Notes: generated by a model not told the origin, from the letters alone. Shown: positions 38,301-53,777, counted from the first letter of the stretch. The stretch: 64,000 bases of DNA from Brugia malayi (GCF_000002995.4 NW_025062476.1:982501-1046500), one strand, 5' to 3'. Program-made: numbers and translations.

Positions 38301-39767
38301 AATTATGATGAATTACATAAGTCAAAAACGTTACGTGAACTAACCGTGAATGAAGCAGTGTATTTGATGTATCAAGAACAGAAGCAAGGTCAGCAAGAGC
38401 AAGCCCAATTAGAAAGTGTCGAGAACGAAACTCAGCAGTTAGTTCTGCTGATCCAATTGCACTATGTGATTCATTTGCTTGGCTTGAAGACATGAAAAAA
38501 GAATGGAATAAAATTACATAAAACAACAATCTTCATATAGAATACCAAGAAAATAAAAAGATGAAAGGATAAGTTTGGAAATTTATCAGAAAATGGATTT
38601 CAGAAATTTAAAACTTTTGAATCCGAGAAACTAAATCATACCTACTACTACTAATACTTGAATTTCCCGGACTAGATGGTTGAATTTGTGAAGAAGAATG
38701 ATGTAAGGAAACTGATAAATTAACGCTACCTTCCGAACTAGACGAAAATGCCGATGCTGCTGACTGAAATTTGAAGTGATTGAGAATGCGGAGAAAAAAT
38801 GAGTATTGATTAGTTAGCAAAAAAATGACAAACTTCATAAAACTTCAAAAAACTTACATGAAATGATCCACCAGAATGGCTTGTTGACATACCCTGCAGA
38901 TTACTCGAACCAAATGGTAAATTCAACACAACAAAATGCTCATGAGAAGCAATAATACGCAAAAAGTCAAGTTTAATCAGCATGAGAGTCGGGACTATAC
39001 ATGATTCGGTAGAATTTCTGAAAAAAAAAAAAAAGATTGTTCATCAACTTTTTAATGTAATAAGTGATTATAATTATGGCTAAAAAGTCCCTTATTATAA
39101 TTCATTGCAACGAATAATCAGTTTAGCGTAATTAGTATTTACAAAATCATCTTAAATCTGAACCTCTTAAATTGACTGTTTCTGGATAAACAGTTAATTT
39201 GCATATGAGTAATTCAGGAAATGAACTTATTTTGCAGCTTTTTGATTAATAGTTTCTGAAAAAAGAATTCGAACAAAAATTTACCCTATTTTAATAGCAA
39301 CTTCGCGGTTAAATTCTCCGATCAATGTCATCACAAAAGTTCTATCCATTAATGAGAAACAATCACGCAAGAAATAAGCCCATGATGTACTGATTGATTG
39401 TGACTGAAGTAGATAAATTTAATCTTTTTGAGTGCATCAGTAATAAATCATTTATGTTATATTTCATCTTTCTTTTTATTATCATCTTTATCAATTATCA
39501 TTATGTGGTTGCATCTCATAATTTATCACCAAATATTATTATTAGTTCTTTAATAAGGCAGAAATTTCTACTATGAACATTAATTACCATGTAATTACCT
39601 GTCTTGGATCTTTCGAAGTTCTTTGAATCACCTCATTGACAATAGCCTGAGAAAGAGCATTCAAATCTTGGATGAAAGCTTCACTAAAACGAAGTTTGCG
39701 TGGCAAATACAAACGATTTGAAAGAGATAAATGTTCTGCCATTGATTTAACCTATAAAATATACTAT

Positions 39768-39799
<32 letters not shown>

Positions 39800-42700
39800 C
39801 AGCGAAATATGTCAATATGTTTCATATTATTCTGACTGAATATTATTTGAGCTATAAGGTAAAGAATAAAGGTATAATTTAATTGCTCAGCTTCAACCCT
39901 AATCCTATATAAATGCTAAATAAATGACTCAATAAATTTGCTATATGATGACATACCATGAGTTCAAGGAAAAACCAGGAATTAAGAAAAGCCATTTCTC
40001 GAGCTGCACCACCACTGATTACCCATTGCAATGCTAATTCTTCGTGCATCATCTGCAAAAACTCGATATATAAAAATAAACCCTAAAAATAATGAAAATT
40101 CCACTCAATTATAATTGCAATTTTTATGTAATCTGATTTTCCTTTTTCTATTACAACTAATATAATTGATAATGCGCTCGATTTAAATAAAATTAAATTC
40201 CTAACATCAAAAGTAGAATTTACAAACTTTTGGAAATAAGATATTGCAATATTCAAAAGATTTTTGAAAACCAATTAAAAAATATACAACATAACCTTTT
40301 TTGGTGTTTTCAGTTCATAATCACCTTCAACAGATGCTTTCATATAATTTGTTCGTTCAAATTCTTCTTTAAAAAAATAAAAATTTCATTCTAGTTATTG
40401 ATGAATTCTTAAAAGTTTTTTTTTTTTTTTCTATAAAAAAATAATCTAGAATACCATCCTTTTGGAAGTTAAGTCATAATATACTAAAATGAAAATGAAT
40501 CTTCTTCAAATAAATAAGCCATTGCATATCTAATAAAAGTATAAAGTATAAAACATATCGAAAGAATTATTAAAATTTCAGCTTAAAAAATTTGTTTGTA
40601 AACAGCTTCCAATAAAAAAATATCATTAAAGTTATGCTTATCAAATATCCCGAAATTTAACTCCACTTACTGATAATATCGAGCAAATGTTTACTTTCCG
40701 GTGAAGTAGGCATTCGTACAGTACTCTCCAGTTTCGGTTCCGTCTTACTGTTGTTTGACTGGACAATTGAAGTCTCTAAATTTAAAAAGCATTTGAAATT
40801 TCATAACGTAATATTAACTACACTTACATCTTATCTTGCAGTATATAATCATTGTTCAGCTGCGTATTTTTTGTCTGATTAACAAAAAAGAAAAATCCTG
40901 GTAAAATTTATAATAAACCTTTCAGAGCAATTTTGTGGTAATGTATATAGGTCGTCAGGAGTGAACTACGACCATGGGCATCACGGAAGCTATTCAAGAG
41001 AACGGTACATATTTTGACAAGTTGTCCAAGCACTTCAAAACATACGGCCGACACAGATACTGCAAATAATAATAAAAATAACATTAAAAATAAATTTCAA
41101 CATTTAAGAACTTAATGAACTAATCGAAATCAATCTAAACTAAACATTTTTATGGTATCAAAAGAAAAAAAAAGTGGAAAAGTGATATTTCATACAATAC
41201 CAGAAGACATATTGTTAAATATTAACTATTTAAAAGTCACAATTCATAAAATAGAGGTATTTTCATTTAGAAAAACAAGATTAAAATTAGTTCCGATCTA
41301 AAATCTTCAAAAATATATAATTGAAAATAATAAAACAGACCGGTATATGGAGGATTTGCAATTAATGCTAATAGCTTATCCAGTATAACATACAGGAAAG
41401 CAACCATTGGCTCCGGACGAGCTTTTATAACACTGCGTATTGCATCCTTTAAATCAGCTTCCGATACCGGTGGATTCTTTTTATCGTTTATACTTAACGA
41501 CTGATATGCAAGCAGAAATTTGTCCAAATGGGAATCCTAAAAATAACAGTCATACTTTCAAAACTAAATTTCAAAAAGGATAACCTGACCATTCGTTGAT
41601 TGAACTAACTTTCTCAAGAATTAAATTAGATTAGCAACTTATTAACAAGAAAAAAAATTAAAACATTGAAATAAACACATCATACCTGTGTATGAACTGT
41701 TGTAACGGCTTCAAGTTTAATATCAAAAAGCGGTTTGTGTCCTTCCAGCCACTTAACATTTGGCAAATTGACATCCGGTGAAAGATACCCATAACTTTGT
41801 GGTAATTGTTCTAATGCAATCGGTAAAGCAAATTCACCGGTTTGCAATCGCCCATCTTTGAGTAAAGGAATCCATGAATAACCTATGGGTATTTTCACTT
41901 CATCGCCAACTTTGTTTGCCTTACAAGTAATGTGGAAAAAAGTGAATAATAAGTGATGGCCATCATTTAAGTCAACCGGCAAATTGATTTTTATTTCATC
42001 ACAAAAAGTAGGCGTTCTGAAATTAAAATTAGAAAAAAAAAATAAATAATAAAACTTTTAAATTAATAAAAAATAAGAGTGACACTTTACCTAAATCTTC
42101 ACTGCTCAAATATTGCAAGAAAAAATTTAGTGAAATTTGTTCAGTAAATTTCTTCCTAAATGTATCCACCATTGAAAATAACGATGAAATGATAAGAACA
42201 ATAACTTCAAATAAATTATTTATGTTTCAAATTTTCCGAATGGTATCATTTCTGACCATACAAAAAGATCAAAAATTGGATGAAATTACTTTACAAACAT
42301 TTACATTGCATATAACGATTTACCTATTTTATTTATTATCTATAATTTACTTGCAATACATTATAACAATTACTTATTGTGATAGGAAACTGCCGTATCA
42401 GCAGAAAAAGTGATATTTGGTCCACTAGATTTACCAAATATAGCATAGATTGGCTTTTCCTGAGCATTCATCAATTCCACATGTATAGCAATGTTACGTG
42501 ATGGACCAGAACGACTGGATAAATTAACTGATCGAGGATAAACGTAAAGAAGATTCCTGAAATATCAACATTTCATTAAGAAAATAAAAATAAAAAAAAT
42601 AAAAAGTGAAATATAAATAACATTTAGCAGTTTTAATTGCTTACCTATAAATAGCATTTACTGCATAAATTCCTTTACTCGGGAATTCCACAATTTCCTT

Positions 42701-45700
42701 GACAATATCCGCTGGATTACCAGAAGCGAATGGATGCATACGAAGAAGTTCAGGTGTAAGCCGAAAAACAAATAAAACTTTATAAAATGAATGAAATTAT
42801 TTAACTAATCATATATTTAAATGAATAATCCAGATCCTTGAAAGAACAATAACTATCGCTAACTAGAAATTCAAATTTTAAGTGATTTGTCAGAAATTCA
42901 ATTGTCTGAACAGAAGGATTTTTAATTTTATCCCTTCAATTTTATCTCTCATTTTACAATAAACTTCAGAAAGAAAAAAATCTTAAAATTAAATGATTGC
43001 AAAACACTGAAAATATAAAATAATATTAGTCAAACTGTTACCTCATTAAAGATTCGCCACATCCACCTGACAGTTCCATTTTGAATGTAATTGGAAATGT
43101 TTTCAGTCTAGCTAATTTGGAACCACCTTTTCGACAATCCGCAAGCATTTTGCAGAGATCCTCATCGGTTAGACGTTCTGCTTCCTATAGTAGTAATAAA
43201 GGAGTAAAAAATAATAAAATAAAAATTGAAGAAAAAAAAAGAAATTTCAAAAATAGAAAAAAGTAGAAATAAGAAGCAAGCAAAACATAAACTTCATACA
43301 GAAGTATGATGAAGTTCCAAGCGTCATCACTGACCAATATGATAAGTAATAATGAAATTATATTAGAACATTTGACATCAAAACAATATCATGATTTTTT
43401 GACAGTTCTTAATTATAACTATTCGGTATCAGTAACAATGTTTTATTAAAAAAAAAAAAAAATAAAATTTGTTAATCCTTTCAAAATTTTTAAACAATTT
43501 AGCTCATGCCAAGCAATTTTTTTTATTCAACATTACCTGTCTGAAGAACGAATTAAGACTGAGGAGCAGAGGTTGCAGATTACTTAAGGAAGTCAACGGA
43601 GATCCGCCATCTTTCAATAATGAATCAGTTTCGAGACCTGATCCTGTTGTAGTTGCATCATTTTGAGAGACAGTTTGATGAAGTCCTCCGAAAAGTTTAC
43701 GTTTTTGCAATGGTGTACGATTTTTTTGGGATTGCTGCGCTCCTATAAAGACTGCACCGGATGAAGTTCCGCTACCTACGCGGCGAAATGTTCCCGATGT
43801 TGAGGTTGATATTCGATCTAAAACATGTCTTTTAAAGCAATCAAATTTTAAAACTCAAGAAGCCAATTTTTAAGTGACTTTATTAGAATAAAATTAAAAA
43901 TACATCTACAAGATCAATGAAGATAAATTCTGAAATCTTTTAAAGATAAAAAGCAACTTACCCATACTGATAATGCTTTCTACATCGAATAATGTTGTTG
44001 GTGAAGCTGGTGTTATATCCTGTCCTGCAAATGTAACAATTGCAAAAAGTTAGGATTAATCAAAATTAAAAAGCAAATATGATTATCCTCAAAATTTTCG
44101 AGAAAATCTTGCCTTATCATTCTTATCAATTCCAATTTGCTGAAAAAAAAAACTGAATTGAAGTAATCAAAATAATTTTTAAAATAACACATACTAATAG
44201 AATCTCTTTCTCTCTCTCTCCCTACTTAATCCGTATGCAAAATAATCATATGAAAGAGATGCATCATTTCGATATATTTCAGATAATGCAAAGAAAATTC
44301 ATGATCCACATAATGTAGGAAAAAAAAAAATACCGGAAACAGAGCTCGCAATCATTGTCGGTTCAGTCTTATCCGGATGATATGATCCATTAAGGATTTG
44401 ATTCAGGTCAATAGCAAACCATCCAAGTGGCATTCGAAAAGCACCAAGTCGTTCACAATATTGTTGTGCCATTTGCATTAATCGTTCTTTATTTTTATCT
44501 TCTTTCACATATGGTTCACATGCATCTGCTACCTCGCATGGTTGTAATACTTTTTCAAGCTAAAAATTTAAATTTAAAAATTCAGAAAAATTTCGTAATG
44601 CTAAATTTATCATTCCATTCGCATTTTGATATTTTTTTTTCCTACCTTGATCACAATAAATATATCGTTTAGTGGTTGACTTATACTGAAAACTGCTTGT
44701 GTACATTTACTTGCATCATCCACGCAATCAGCGTGCTGCGAAATCATTGCACGAAGTGAATCATCATTTAAATCAAAATAGAAATTCTCTGATATCTGAA
44801 AATCACAATTACACAGTTTTCAGCAATCTTTAGCAGTTTTTGTGATAATACTATGATAATATTTTTGAATAAATGTTAAAAATAATTTTGAAAAAAATGT
44901 TAAAAATATTTTCATATTTTTATTTGTGATAATTATAAAGATTCAGAAGCGAACATGACTCTTCCAATAGTAGCAACGAAGTATTGATTAAAAACATTCA
45001 AACATTATTAAATGATTTAAAAAATACATTTTTTTTTCTTTTTTTTTTTCGAGAAAAAAATAAAATACAATTTATTAAGTGTTTACCTTTCGTCTTTCTT
45101 TCAAATCGTAAAGTACAATAGTACCAAAAACGGGTTCAAACGAAGGTTCAAGTTGTAACTAAAATTTTAAATTATCGCTTTTATTGAAAATATGTCACTA
45201 CAATTAGAAATATAAGTATAATAAAAAAAATGGCAAAATTTTTAAAAGTTAAATTTTATTTCTTGTACATTGCACTGTAGCAGAGGAGAAAGATTTTCTT
45301 TCGTAAGAAAACAAGAGATTGGCACAGAGGCGGAGAAAGGATGAGGAATATTTTGCAACAACTTGGAATTTCTCTAAGGCACAAAAAATTGCTAAATTAA
45401 AGAAATTAAAATTTCTAAACTACTTACAATCACTAACCTTCAAAACTTTGATAAAAAGTTTCTGACCGGTATGCTCAACCGGGAATGGTGCTGGACTTCG
45501 ACGTTCAATTACATCAGCCTAAATAATTCTATTACACTCTATGAAGTAACAAGCTTTCCGGATTCGAATATACTTATAAAAGATTTCGACAAAGTTCTAG
45601 CTGAATATCTAAACAACGCATTTTTTTTTACAATTTTTAGATAACAAAAAGATTTCTATCAGAACATTCTCATCAAGATAATCTTCAAGAAATAAAACAA

Positions 45701-48258
45701 AAAATTAAATCAATCGATTATGTGTAGTACAAACTTCAGACTGAGGTGGAAGTAAGCTAATTAATGCATTTTGCCGATGGGCTCGTCTTCGAGCTTCATT
45801 AATTTGATCAAGTTGTGTATTTGAAATACGTTGCACTACACCTGAAAAGATGCTATAATTAATTTCAATTAAATATATTTTAACAAAAAATTTCTGAAAG
45901 GAAATATTTAACCATCATCGGTAATCACAAAAAAAAAAAAAGGCAAAAAATCGCTTTAAAAATAATCAATAAGTTTGATTTTTTCTATCCTTATGATCAT
46001 TAATATGATCAGTAAATTTAATTTAGTTAAGTTTTTTTTTTTTTTTTTCTTTAAATTTAATTCACAAACCGGGCACTGTAGGGTCACTGGCAGAAGAATG
46101 AAGCTGATGAGGTGCACGTAAAATATCATCACGATTTGTTCCACCGGATGATGAACCAACAGTACACATTGAATCGGATGAATAGTGTGAACCGAATGAA
46201 TCACGTTTTGCAATCTATTATTATCATAGCTTATTAAAATTTCAGAATTTACAAAAATTTTAAAGAATTTTGGAAAGTGTTTTTTAAAAAAAAAAATCAC
46301 TAAAGGCTATGTATGCATTATTACAAAATTGCATTTGCTGTAAAGTAATTAGAATGACGATAACATTCACTATAAAATAATTTTATTTGAGTAAGACAAT
46401 ATTTCAGTAAGACAAATATCTTTTTTATCTAATAAATGTCGCCTACAGTAACGGTATTATCAGTCCTTTCAAAGTTTAAAATGTTTTAAATTTTAGAATA
46501 AATCATTTAAAAAATACTTTCACTTCTTCCATATTATATACATTTCACTCAGTTATATACTTTTTTTTTTTTTCTAAAATACATTTGTACGTTGATTTTA
46601 AAAAGTTTCAGGTATAGAGATTACTATAAAGGATTCATTTTATAGTTCATCGATACTTTTTACCTGATCCTCGCCTGCCGTGCTAACACTTCGTCCGATA
46701 GGTCGCTCTGAATCCACTTCAAAAATTTGTTTTGGAGTAGTCTGAGCAATAATTGGCCGTTCCATTAGTAATCGAATATATGCTTCACCGCTTGAATATT
46801 GAAGATATTTTCGTTGTACTAGCGAAAAGCTATCGTTGTATGTTTGTATTATATCATTTACAAGTGAATCGACACTAGAAAAAAAAGAATTATTTAACAA
46901 AAAAAGTAGTAGAAATGAAATTTATATGAAATTAAACTAGAAATAGGACTGAATTTAATGATACTGATATATACAGATAGTCTTAAGCTATAAATGAACT
47001 AAACATTCATTGAAATTCATTTAAATTAGTTCTAAAACTCTCAAATCTTTGATCTACTCCTTCATTAAGGGAAAAAAAATTTAGAAAACCCTGAAAGATT
47101 TGATGGAATCGGTGATTCAACCGTCAGTTGATCTCGATGTACCAAACGTACTTCAATATCATCGACCGGAAATTCTGCTACTCTGAAATTTATTGTGGAA
47201 AGAAGTAAAACAATTAAATGCCTTGAAAATATAATTATGTTTACTATGAAATATACTCCTAAATTTAAAATCATTTTTGCAAAAAAAAAAAAAACATATG
47301 TACAAACCTTCTCAAATTACTGTTACTAGAAATATGCTCATGTACAGATGAATTGCTTTTTCGTTGTGATAAAATATCTTCCACATCCAGCGGTTCAGCT
47401 ATTTCAATTAAATTAATCTGAAAATTAAAACAAAACTTTACTTCTATGATTAAATTTTAAAAATTCATCCTATGAAAATAGAATCTATATTATGCATCTC
47501 TTTACACAGCAAAAGCAAAAAGCATATTTGCTTATGAAAAAGAAAAGCATTTTTGATTTAATGAACAATTTACTTCAAAAATGAAATTCATTCAGTACAA
47601 TTCTCGTTTACTTTTTAATTTGCATTTTATTCACGGTAAGATAAGAATTTTGTTACATTAATCGTAGTAAAAGTCTAAAAAATCAATAAATATCTGCTCA
47701 TACTTTTCACAATAATAAAAAACAGTCAACAATTTACATTTCACTTCTGAAATTTTTGTGACAGAACAAAAATCCATTTCACTAATACATCTCTTCACAA
47801 TTTTCAAACAACTTAGATTTCAGGTAAAACTACAACTTCCCAAGATAATTTCATATATACTTTTATTAGATAATTTAGTGAAAATTAAAAACTAACAGTT
47901 TGAGGAGTACTACTATCTATTGAATCCATTTGCATAGCATTCTGTGGATGCAATAGCAAACTTCCCATCATAATATGTCGACGTACATCAGCTGCAGTCA
48001 TTCTGCAAATAATAAAACTGAAAGTAATCATTTTCAAAAATACTTAAATTTTAAGAAAAATATGAAACGTGAATTTTTAAAGTAGAACATAATTTTCTTT
48101 TTCTTTTGGATAATAGTAATGGTTTTAAGAATTTCGGCTAATTAAAATTCAACTAAAAAGTTGCTAATAAATAAGGAAAAAAGAATAAAGGTAATTTCAA
48201 GTTACTTATTTCGTTTCAAAGCGAATGCTCGCTGTCCACCAGTGTTTTGTGATGACAT
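32366..48258 (-). CDS. DOCK7-like: DOCK6/7/8-type (DOCK-C, zizimin-related) guanine nucleotide exchange factor
   Basis: This cytosolic protein should activate Rac or Cdc42 and act on cell shape, migration or axon growth. About 44 small exons span 16 kb. The start at 48,258 gives [18 protein letters not shown], like the RAFA start of DOCK7. The N-terminal family domain includes [11 protein letters not shown] (about 47,330-47,415) and [18 protein letters not shown] (about 47,110-47,185). The following region has [11 protein letters not shown] (44,650-44,800) and [20 protein letters not shown] (about 44,390-44,460). The DHR1/C2 domain lies at about 41,680-42,770 ([27 protein letters not shown]). 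The DHR2 exchange domain lies at about 32,570-36,130, with [97 protein letters not shown] and [14 protein letters not shown]. It ends ELGPVTAV and TGA at 32,366-32,368. Ser-rich exons near 38,630-38,763 and 43,520-43,820 look like linkers. Exon edges are approximate. DOCK6, 7 and 8 cannot be told apart in a worm that probably has one such gene. Confidence 0.93.
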
Positions 48259-50027
48259 AATGAACAATGCTAAATTTCTTTGCAACGAAACATGAAATTA
48301 GCCATATGCTGAAAATAACATTTATTTAATTGGAAATTGTAAACATAAAATAGATGTGTATCTATAAATTAAGTAAGTGAGTTAAATGTAAATATAAAAA
48401 CATAAATATACAAAGATGAATTAAATTAATATAATAATTATATTTTCTATTATATATACATCCAATTCCTTCAATAAATCCACTTCAATAAATTCTAACA
48501 TCTCTCATAAATATAATCAAATCAATTAAAAATTTACTTGTTTAATTGCTATCAATTTTTAGTTCATGAAATAATCACTTTTTTTCAAAAAAAAAGAAAA
48601 AAAAATTTTACAGTAATTGCAAAAAATTTCCAAATTTCTTCATTAAAACCTCATCAAAAATTTCAATCAAAATGCTATGAATATTTTCGAAAATTTTAGA
48701 ATTTTTTGAACAATCAATCATAAAATATATGAAATTCTTGTACAAAAAATTTAACACATTTAATTGGATCAATAAATGATATAAAGGAGCGGTAAAAGAG
48801 AGAAAAATTGCAAATGAATGATTCATTTTGTTTAATTATCTATATTTTTTCATATTCAATTGATAAATATAATATTACAAATTATGAAACATAATTAATT
48901 TATCTTTACTAAAAAAAAAAAAAAAAAAATAATAATTCATTTCTTATTGGTTATTTCTATGAAAAAAAAAAAAAAAAAAAAGATGAGAAATTAGCTAATG
49001 AATTAATTATCTGTTTTAATATTTCTTATCAAATCAATAACCAAACAATTTCGTTTCGTTTTTTTTTTTTTTTTTCTTCTTTTTTCAAATTATCATTTTT
49101 TTATTCAATTATTTATGATATTGAAAGCATTATGGTTTTTTTTTCTTTTTTAAAATTAATACGATGCAAGGTAATATTAGAAATTGATAATTGTAATAAA
49201 AATATTTCCATTTAATTTTCTCAAAAATTTCCATTTAATTTAAAATTGGAAAAGTTATTGGAAGAGAAAAGGAAAGCTAAACTAAAATAACAAATATCAT
49301 TGAAATTATTGAAATGAAAATATTTACGAATTAATTCGATAATGTCTCTTTCGTTTCTCGTTGTGTTGAAATTTTTAAAAATTTCTAAATTTTTAAATGT
49401 ACGATCAAAAAAAAAAAAATCTGATAAAAACTTGTGAGTTGTGATGAATGGTTGTGATAGTAATAGTAATATTTGTGATAATGATAACAACAATAATTGG
49501 TGATAATAATGATAAGAATGATTTTTTTGACAACAATTATTATTAGAAGAGAAATGATATATTATAAAAAAAAATAATTTTTGTTCAAATAGCAACTTTT
49601 TTAATAATAATAATAAAAGATGATAAGAGTAATGTTCATAACAGTGATAAATGATAGTGATAATGATAATGATAATAGAGCGTCAAAATTTTAATTTGCA
49701 AGTGATAATGTCTTGTTAAAAAAAAAAAATAATATATCAGTCAAAATTATTCAGACAAAATATAATTCATATTATTATTCAGTAGCATTAAATATTTGAA
49801 AGGATAATTAAGAAATGGAAATATTGAAATTAGTGTAAAATGTGAAAGTAATTAATAACAAATTTATAAATTCTATTTTTTTTTTAATTCTTCTAGCAAT
49901 TGAAATGATAAAATAAACAAATTGAAAAAGTAAATAAGAGAATGAACAGATAAATATTCCAACAAAATGATAGCAATGAACAGCAGTTGCTGAGGAATTT
50001 GTACTAAATAAATGATTAGGGAAAGAT

Positions 50028-50092
50028 GGATGATTGGTTGGTTGGTTGATTGGTTTAGTTGGTTGGTTGGTTGATTGGTTGATTGGTTTAGT
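50028..50092. repeat. GATTGGTT / GGTT short tandem repeat
   Basis: About 65 bases of GGTT units broken by GATT and TTTAG. It is a minisatellite-like tract and one of the few G-rich stretches in an otherwise A+T-rich region. Translated on the minus strand it gives a spurious Asn/Gln/Pro/Thr frame. Confidence 0.85.
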
Positions 50093-50506
50093 GATGGATA
50101 AAAGAGAATAAACAATTTATTGATTATGCTTTTAAAAATTAGATGAAAGAAAAAATTCACATTTTGAAAGAAAAAGTTCACATTTTTTTTTTCACAATTT
50201 TAAATTAAAAAAAAAAAAAAACTATCATTTATGTTTATTTTTTAAACAGAAAAAAAAATACAAATTTTCACAATTTAATATAGTTAGTAGTGGGAAAAAA
50301 AAAGTTATAAAATAAAGTTTTATTTTATGATTAATCAATTTACTTATTTGAATTTAGTAAATATATGGAATAAAAAAAAAAAAAAAAAAAAAACAAAACA
50401 AACAAATATGATAATTACTGATATATTTTACATGCAATGAGCAAAAAAGTTGTAAAGTTTATTTATATATCATTTTGCTATTCTGATATGATCATATTAA
50501 AATTAA

Positions 50507-50534
50507 ACGTACGTGATATCCACGTACGTGATAT
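50507..50534. repeat. doubled ACGTACGTGATAT motif
   Basis: ACGTACGTGATAT occurs at 50,507-50,519 and again at 50,522-50,534, two bases apart. Each copy contains the palindrome ACGTACGT, and the second lies in the longer palindrome CACGTACGTG. Two copies of a GC-containing palindrome in A+T-rich intergenic DNA between divergent genes could be a paired binding site; that is inference only. Confidence 0.7.
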
Positions 50535-53500
50535 TAATAGAGTTGAATTTTCATCAAATTTCATTCATAAATATAATTAAGAATATTTTATTCGTTAACA
50601 ATGAATTTATAATAGTAAATACATTCTGAGGGAGATGAAAGATCATAATATCATCTATAAAATGATAATATCAGTGCATAAAAAATGAAAAAAAAAAGTT
50701 ATTGATAAAAAATTGATTGATTATTTTAACATATCAGAAATTATTATGCATTTTTTCTAATCCATAATTAAAGTTTAGGAAGCAAAAAATCATTTTTGAT
50801 TATAATTTCAAAAAATGAAAGATAAAAAATAGATGAAAATACACGCACAAATATAATTATAATCGTAATTATCATCGCAAATTACAAAGTAATCAAAATT
50901 ATCAAAAATGAATTTTTTTTTTTTAAAAAAAATTAAATTATATTAAAAAAAAAAAATTGAAATTTAAAATTGAATTATATTATTGCTTATTAATTCAATA
51001 ATTTTTCTTCCTGAAATTTTACTAACATTGCTAAACAAATAATTATAATAAGCACAAAATGATAAATTTATAAAAAATTATATTAAAAAAAAAATTAATT
51101 AATGAAACTGATATATTATTGGCAAGAAAAAATAGCAGAATGATTAATCTAATTAAAATTTATCAATGATTTATTAAAAATTGTATATTATCGAAGAAAA
51201 AAAAATTAATAAATCATATAAATAAACTAGAAAAAAAAAAAAACAACAAATAGAAAGAAAAAGTTAAAAATTCTTCTAATATTTAAATAAATTTTACAAA
51301 ATGATAAATTTATATACGATCAGATTAAAATAATTAATAAAACTGTTGTATTATTAGTTTAATTTGATCATTAAAAAGTTAAAAAATGACAAAACTTATT
51401 TATAATTTTTCATTTCACAAAAAAAAAAAAAAAAAAAATAAGAAAAGAAATAATATATTCTCGAAATTAACCAATCAATGGAAGATATTATGATTATAAC
51501 AAATCAATAATTGTCGCAACAATATTATTTATTGTTTGTTTGCCATTCTTATTGTTTGCCGATTCTAAAATAAATTCATTTTTGGAAAGAAAAAATTTCT
51601 ATGTAAAATTGAATTTAAAAAGTAAAAGTAATTCTAAATAATTTATAATTTAAATTTCTAAAATAATAGAGGAAAAAAGTTGAAGCAATAAAAATTTTTG
51701 CAATTTTTACCTTCTGATAATAATAATAATAATATAATAATAATAATAATAATGATAATAATAATAATATACATTATTTGGAAATACTTTCAACGTATAA
51801 TTTTTTTTCTTTTGAATTTTATTTTAAATATAATTTTGATTATTGCAAGAAAATTAATTGAGCAAATAAATAGAGAAAGAATGGATTTGATTTGAAAAAT
51901 TCTTGTCAAATAGGTTTCTTTTTTTTTTTTCTTTTTAAATTCAAATATTATAATTATTTTTTACGTGCAATTAAAATTCTTTCATTTTTTTAACAATCAT
52001 TTAAAATTAATTTTTCTTTTCAATTTTCTTGATTAAATGATATTTTTACATTTAATATACATTCTTAATGCAAATATTCCTCAATGTGCAAAAATGATAA
52101 CCAATGATAAGGTGTTATCATTGATTATTTATTTTTTCTTCTTCATTTTACTATTATTATTAAATTTAGTTTTTGCAACAAAATAAAAATATTATAAAAA
52201 TATAATTATATTTCTCGCAAATTTATCAATTAGCATCTGAATTAATTAACATTTATTGATCATAAACAGTCAATTAGCATTTGAAATTTAAGCAAAAAAT
52301 GATAACAAAATGATAAGAATGATAAGTTAATGAAATAAGCTAAATTTATCCAATTAAAAATTTAGCATTTTTAATTACTATTTAATTTTAGGTTGAATTC
52401 CATTCAGATAAACAGAAATTATCAATATCACATCACTGACCATTGAAAACTTTTCAATTCATTGAGAGATGCAAAAATAATAATAATAAATATATTTTGT
52501 TAATTAAAAAAAGAAAGAAAGAAAAAGGCAATTTTTTTTCTTGCTTAAATTTCAAGCTTAATTAGTTATTAATTAATTAATAAAAAAGCAGATGAAAATT
52601 TTAATAAATTTTTAAAAGTGATTTGTAGGAATGAATCAATAAATGCATAATTAGAATTTACTTTTAATAAAAGTTACTTTTAATTTTTAATTTAATTTTT
52701 TTTAAAAAAAAAGATGGAAAAAAAAATTATCGTACATTAAAATGATCCGATAATTTGAATATTAACAAACAATCAGATGCAAACAACCAAAAAAAAAATG
52801 CCTTAAAAATACTAAATTTTTATTTCAAATTAAAATTACATCAAATTTACATGAAAAAAAATAAATAAAATTTATCAAAATTATAAATTATTTTCTATCA
52901 CAGCGAATATTAAATTAAGAAATAACAATAATTCCATTATAAAATTATAAATAAAATTTTGAAAATTTGCTCTTACATTTTGAGAATCATAAAAATCACT
53001 TAAATATTTTACATTTTTATTTATTAATTTCATCTATTTTTCTTAAAAGCATTTTAAAAAAAAAAAAAAATTTAAAATGATTCACATTTGTATTTACTGT
53101 TATTAAAAAATTTTTTAAATTTAATAAAAAAAATCATAATTTTTTTATTTCTTTTTATTTATTTATTTTTTCTTTTTGCATTCTTTTTTTTTAAAGATTT
53201 ATTTTTTTTTTCTTTTTGTTAATATGCAAATTTTTAAAAGCTAATTTTTAACAATCATTTTTTAAAAAGTCCAAATATTTTTGTTAACTTTTGATTTTCT
53301 AAATTAAAATTATTGTCATATAATTATTTTATTTTATTTTATTTTTTCAACAATAATTTTAAATGATTATATTTTATGCTAAAAATATTAACTTTTGCAA
53401 TGAATAAATGATAATATTTTAATTAATTTTTGAAACTTATCCAATCATTAAAGTTTATTTCTTAAATATATATAAATTTATTTTTTTTTTTTTATTACAC

Positions 53501-53777
53501 AACGATGCATTCCAATGATGCAATACGATTGATTAGTGATAACGCATTTTGTTTACGATTCGATCGAATTGAATTTACAAGGACGATGATAGTTTTATCT
53601 TTCCTTGTATTATTCAAATACATTTATTTATTTTAGCAATTTTTCAGTTCTATTAAAATTTTAAATTCAAAATTTTTCTTTTACTATGAAAATAATATTA
53701 GTAATATATATTAATTATTATTATTATTATTATACATATTTACAGCTTTTTATTTTTTATTTTTTTTAAGACAACAA

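Larger units (their letters stand above)
48259..53777. promoter_or_regulatory. 5.5-kb low-complexity region between divergent DOCK and sideroflexin genes
   Basis: The two flanking genes diverge, so both promoters should lie here, near the two ends. The sequence is dominated by A and T runs, TGATAA- and TAATAA-type repeats (about 49,440-49,690 and 51,715-51,775) and a GATTGGTT repeat. Predicted ORFs are Phe/Ile/Asn-rich translations of these repeats. I recognise no defined promoter element and no gene. Confidence 0.5.

Noticed and set aside
42091..42165. Possible extra DOCK exon between the YH and TPTF exons
   Set aside because: The junction CAC AAT AA|GTAATT to A ACG CCT gives YHNKTPTF, which matches the family (YHNRSPDF) without an extra exon.
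49221..50181. Two minus-strand ORFs of 124 and 102 residues
   Set aside because: Both read through TGATAA- and GATTGGTT-type repeats and poly-T; their composition (Phe, Asn, Gln, Ser) is that of low-complexity DNA.
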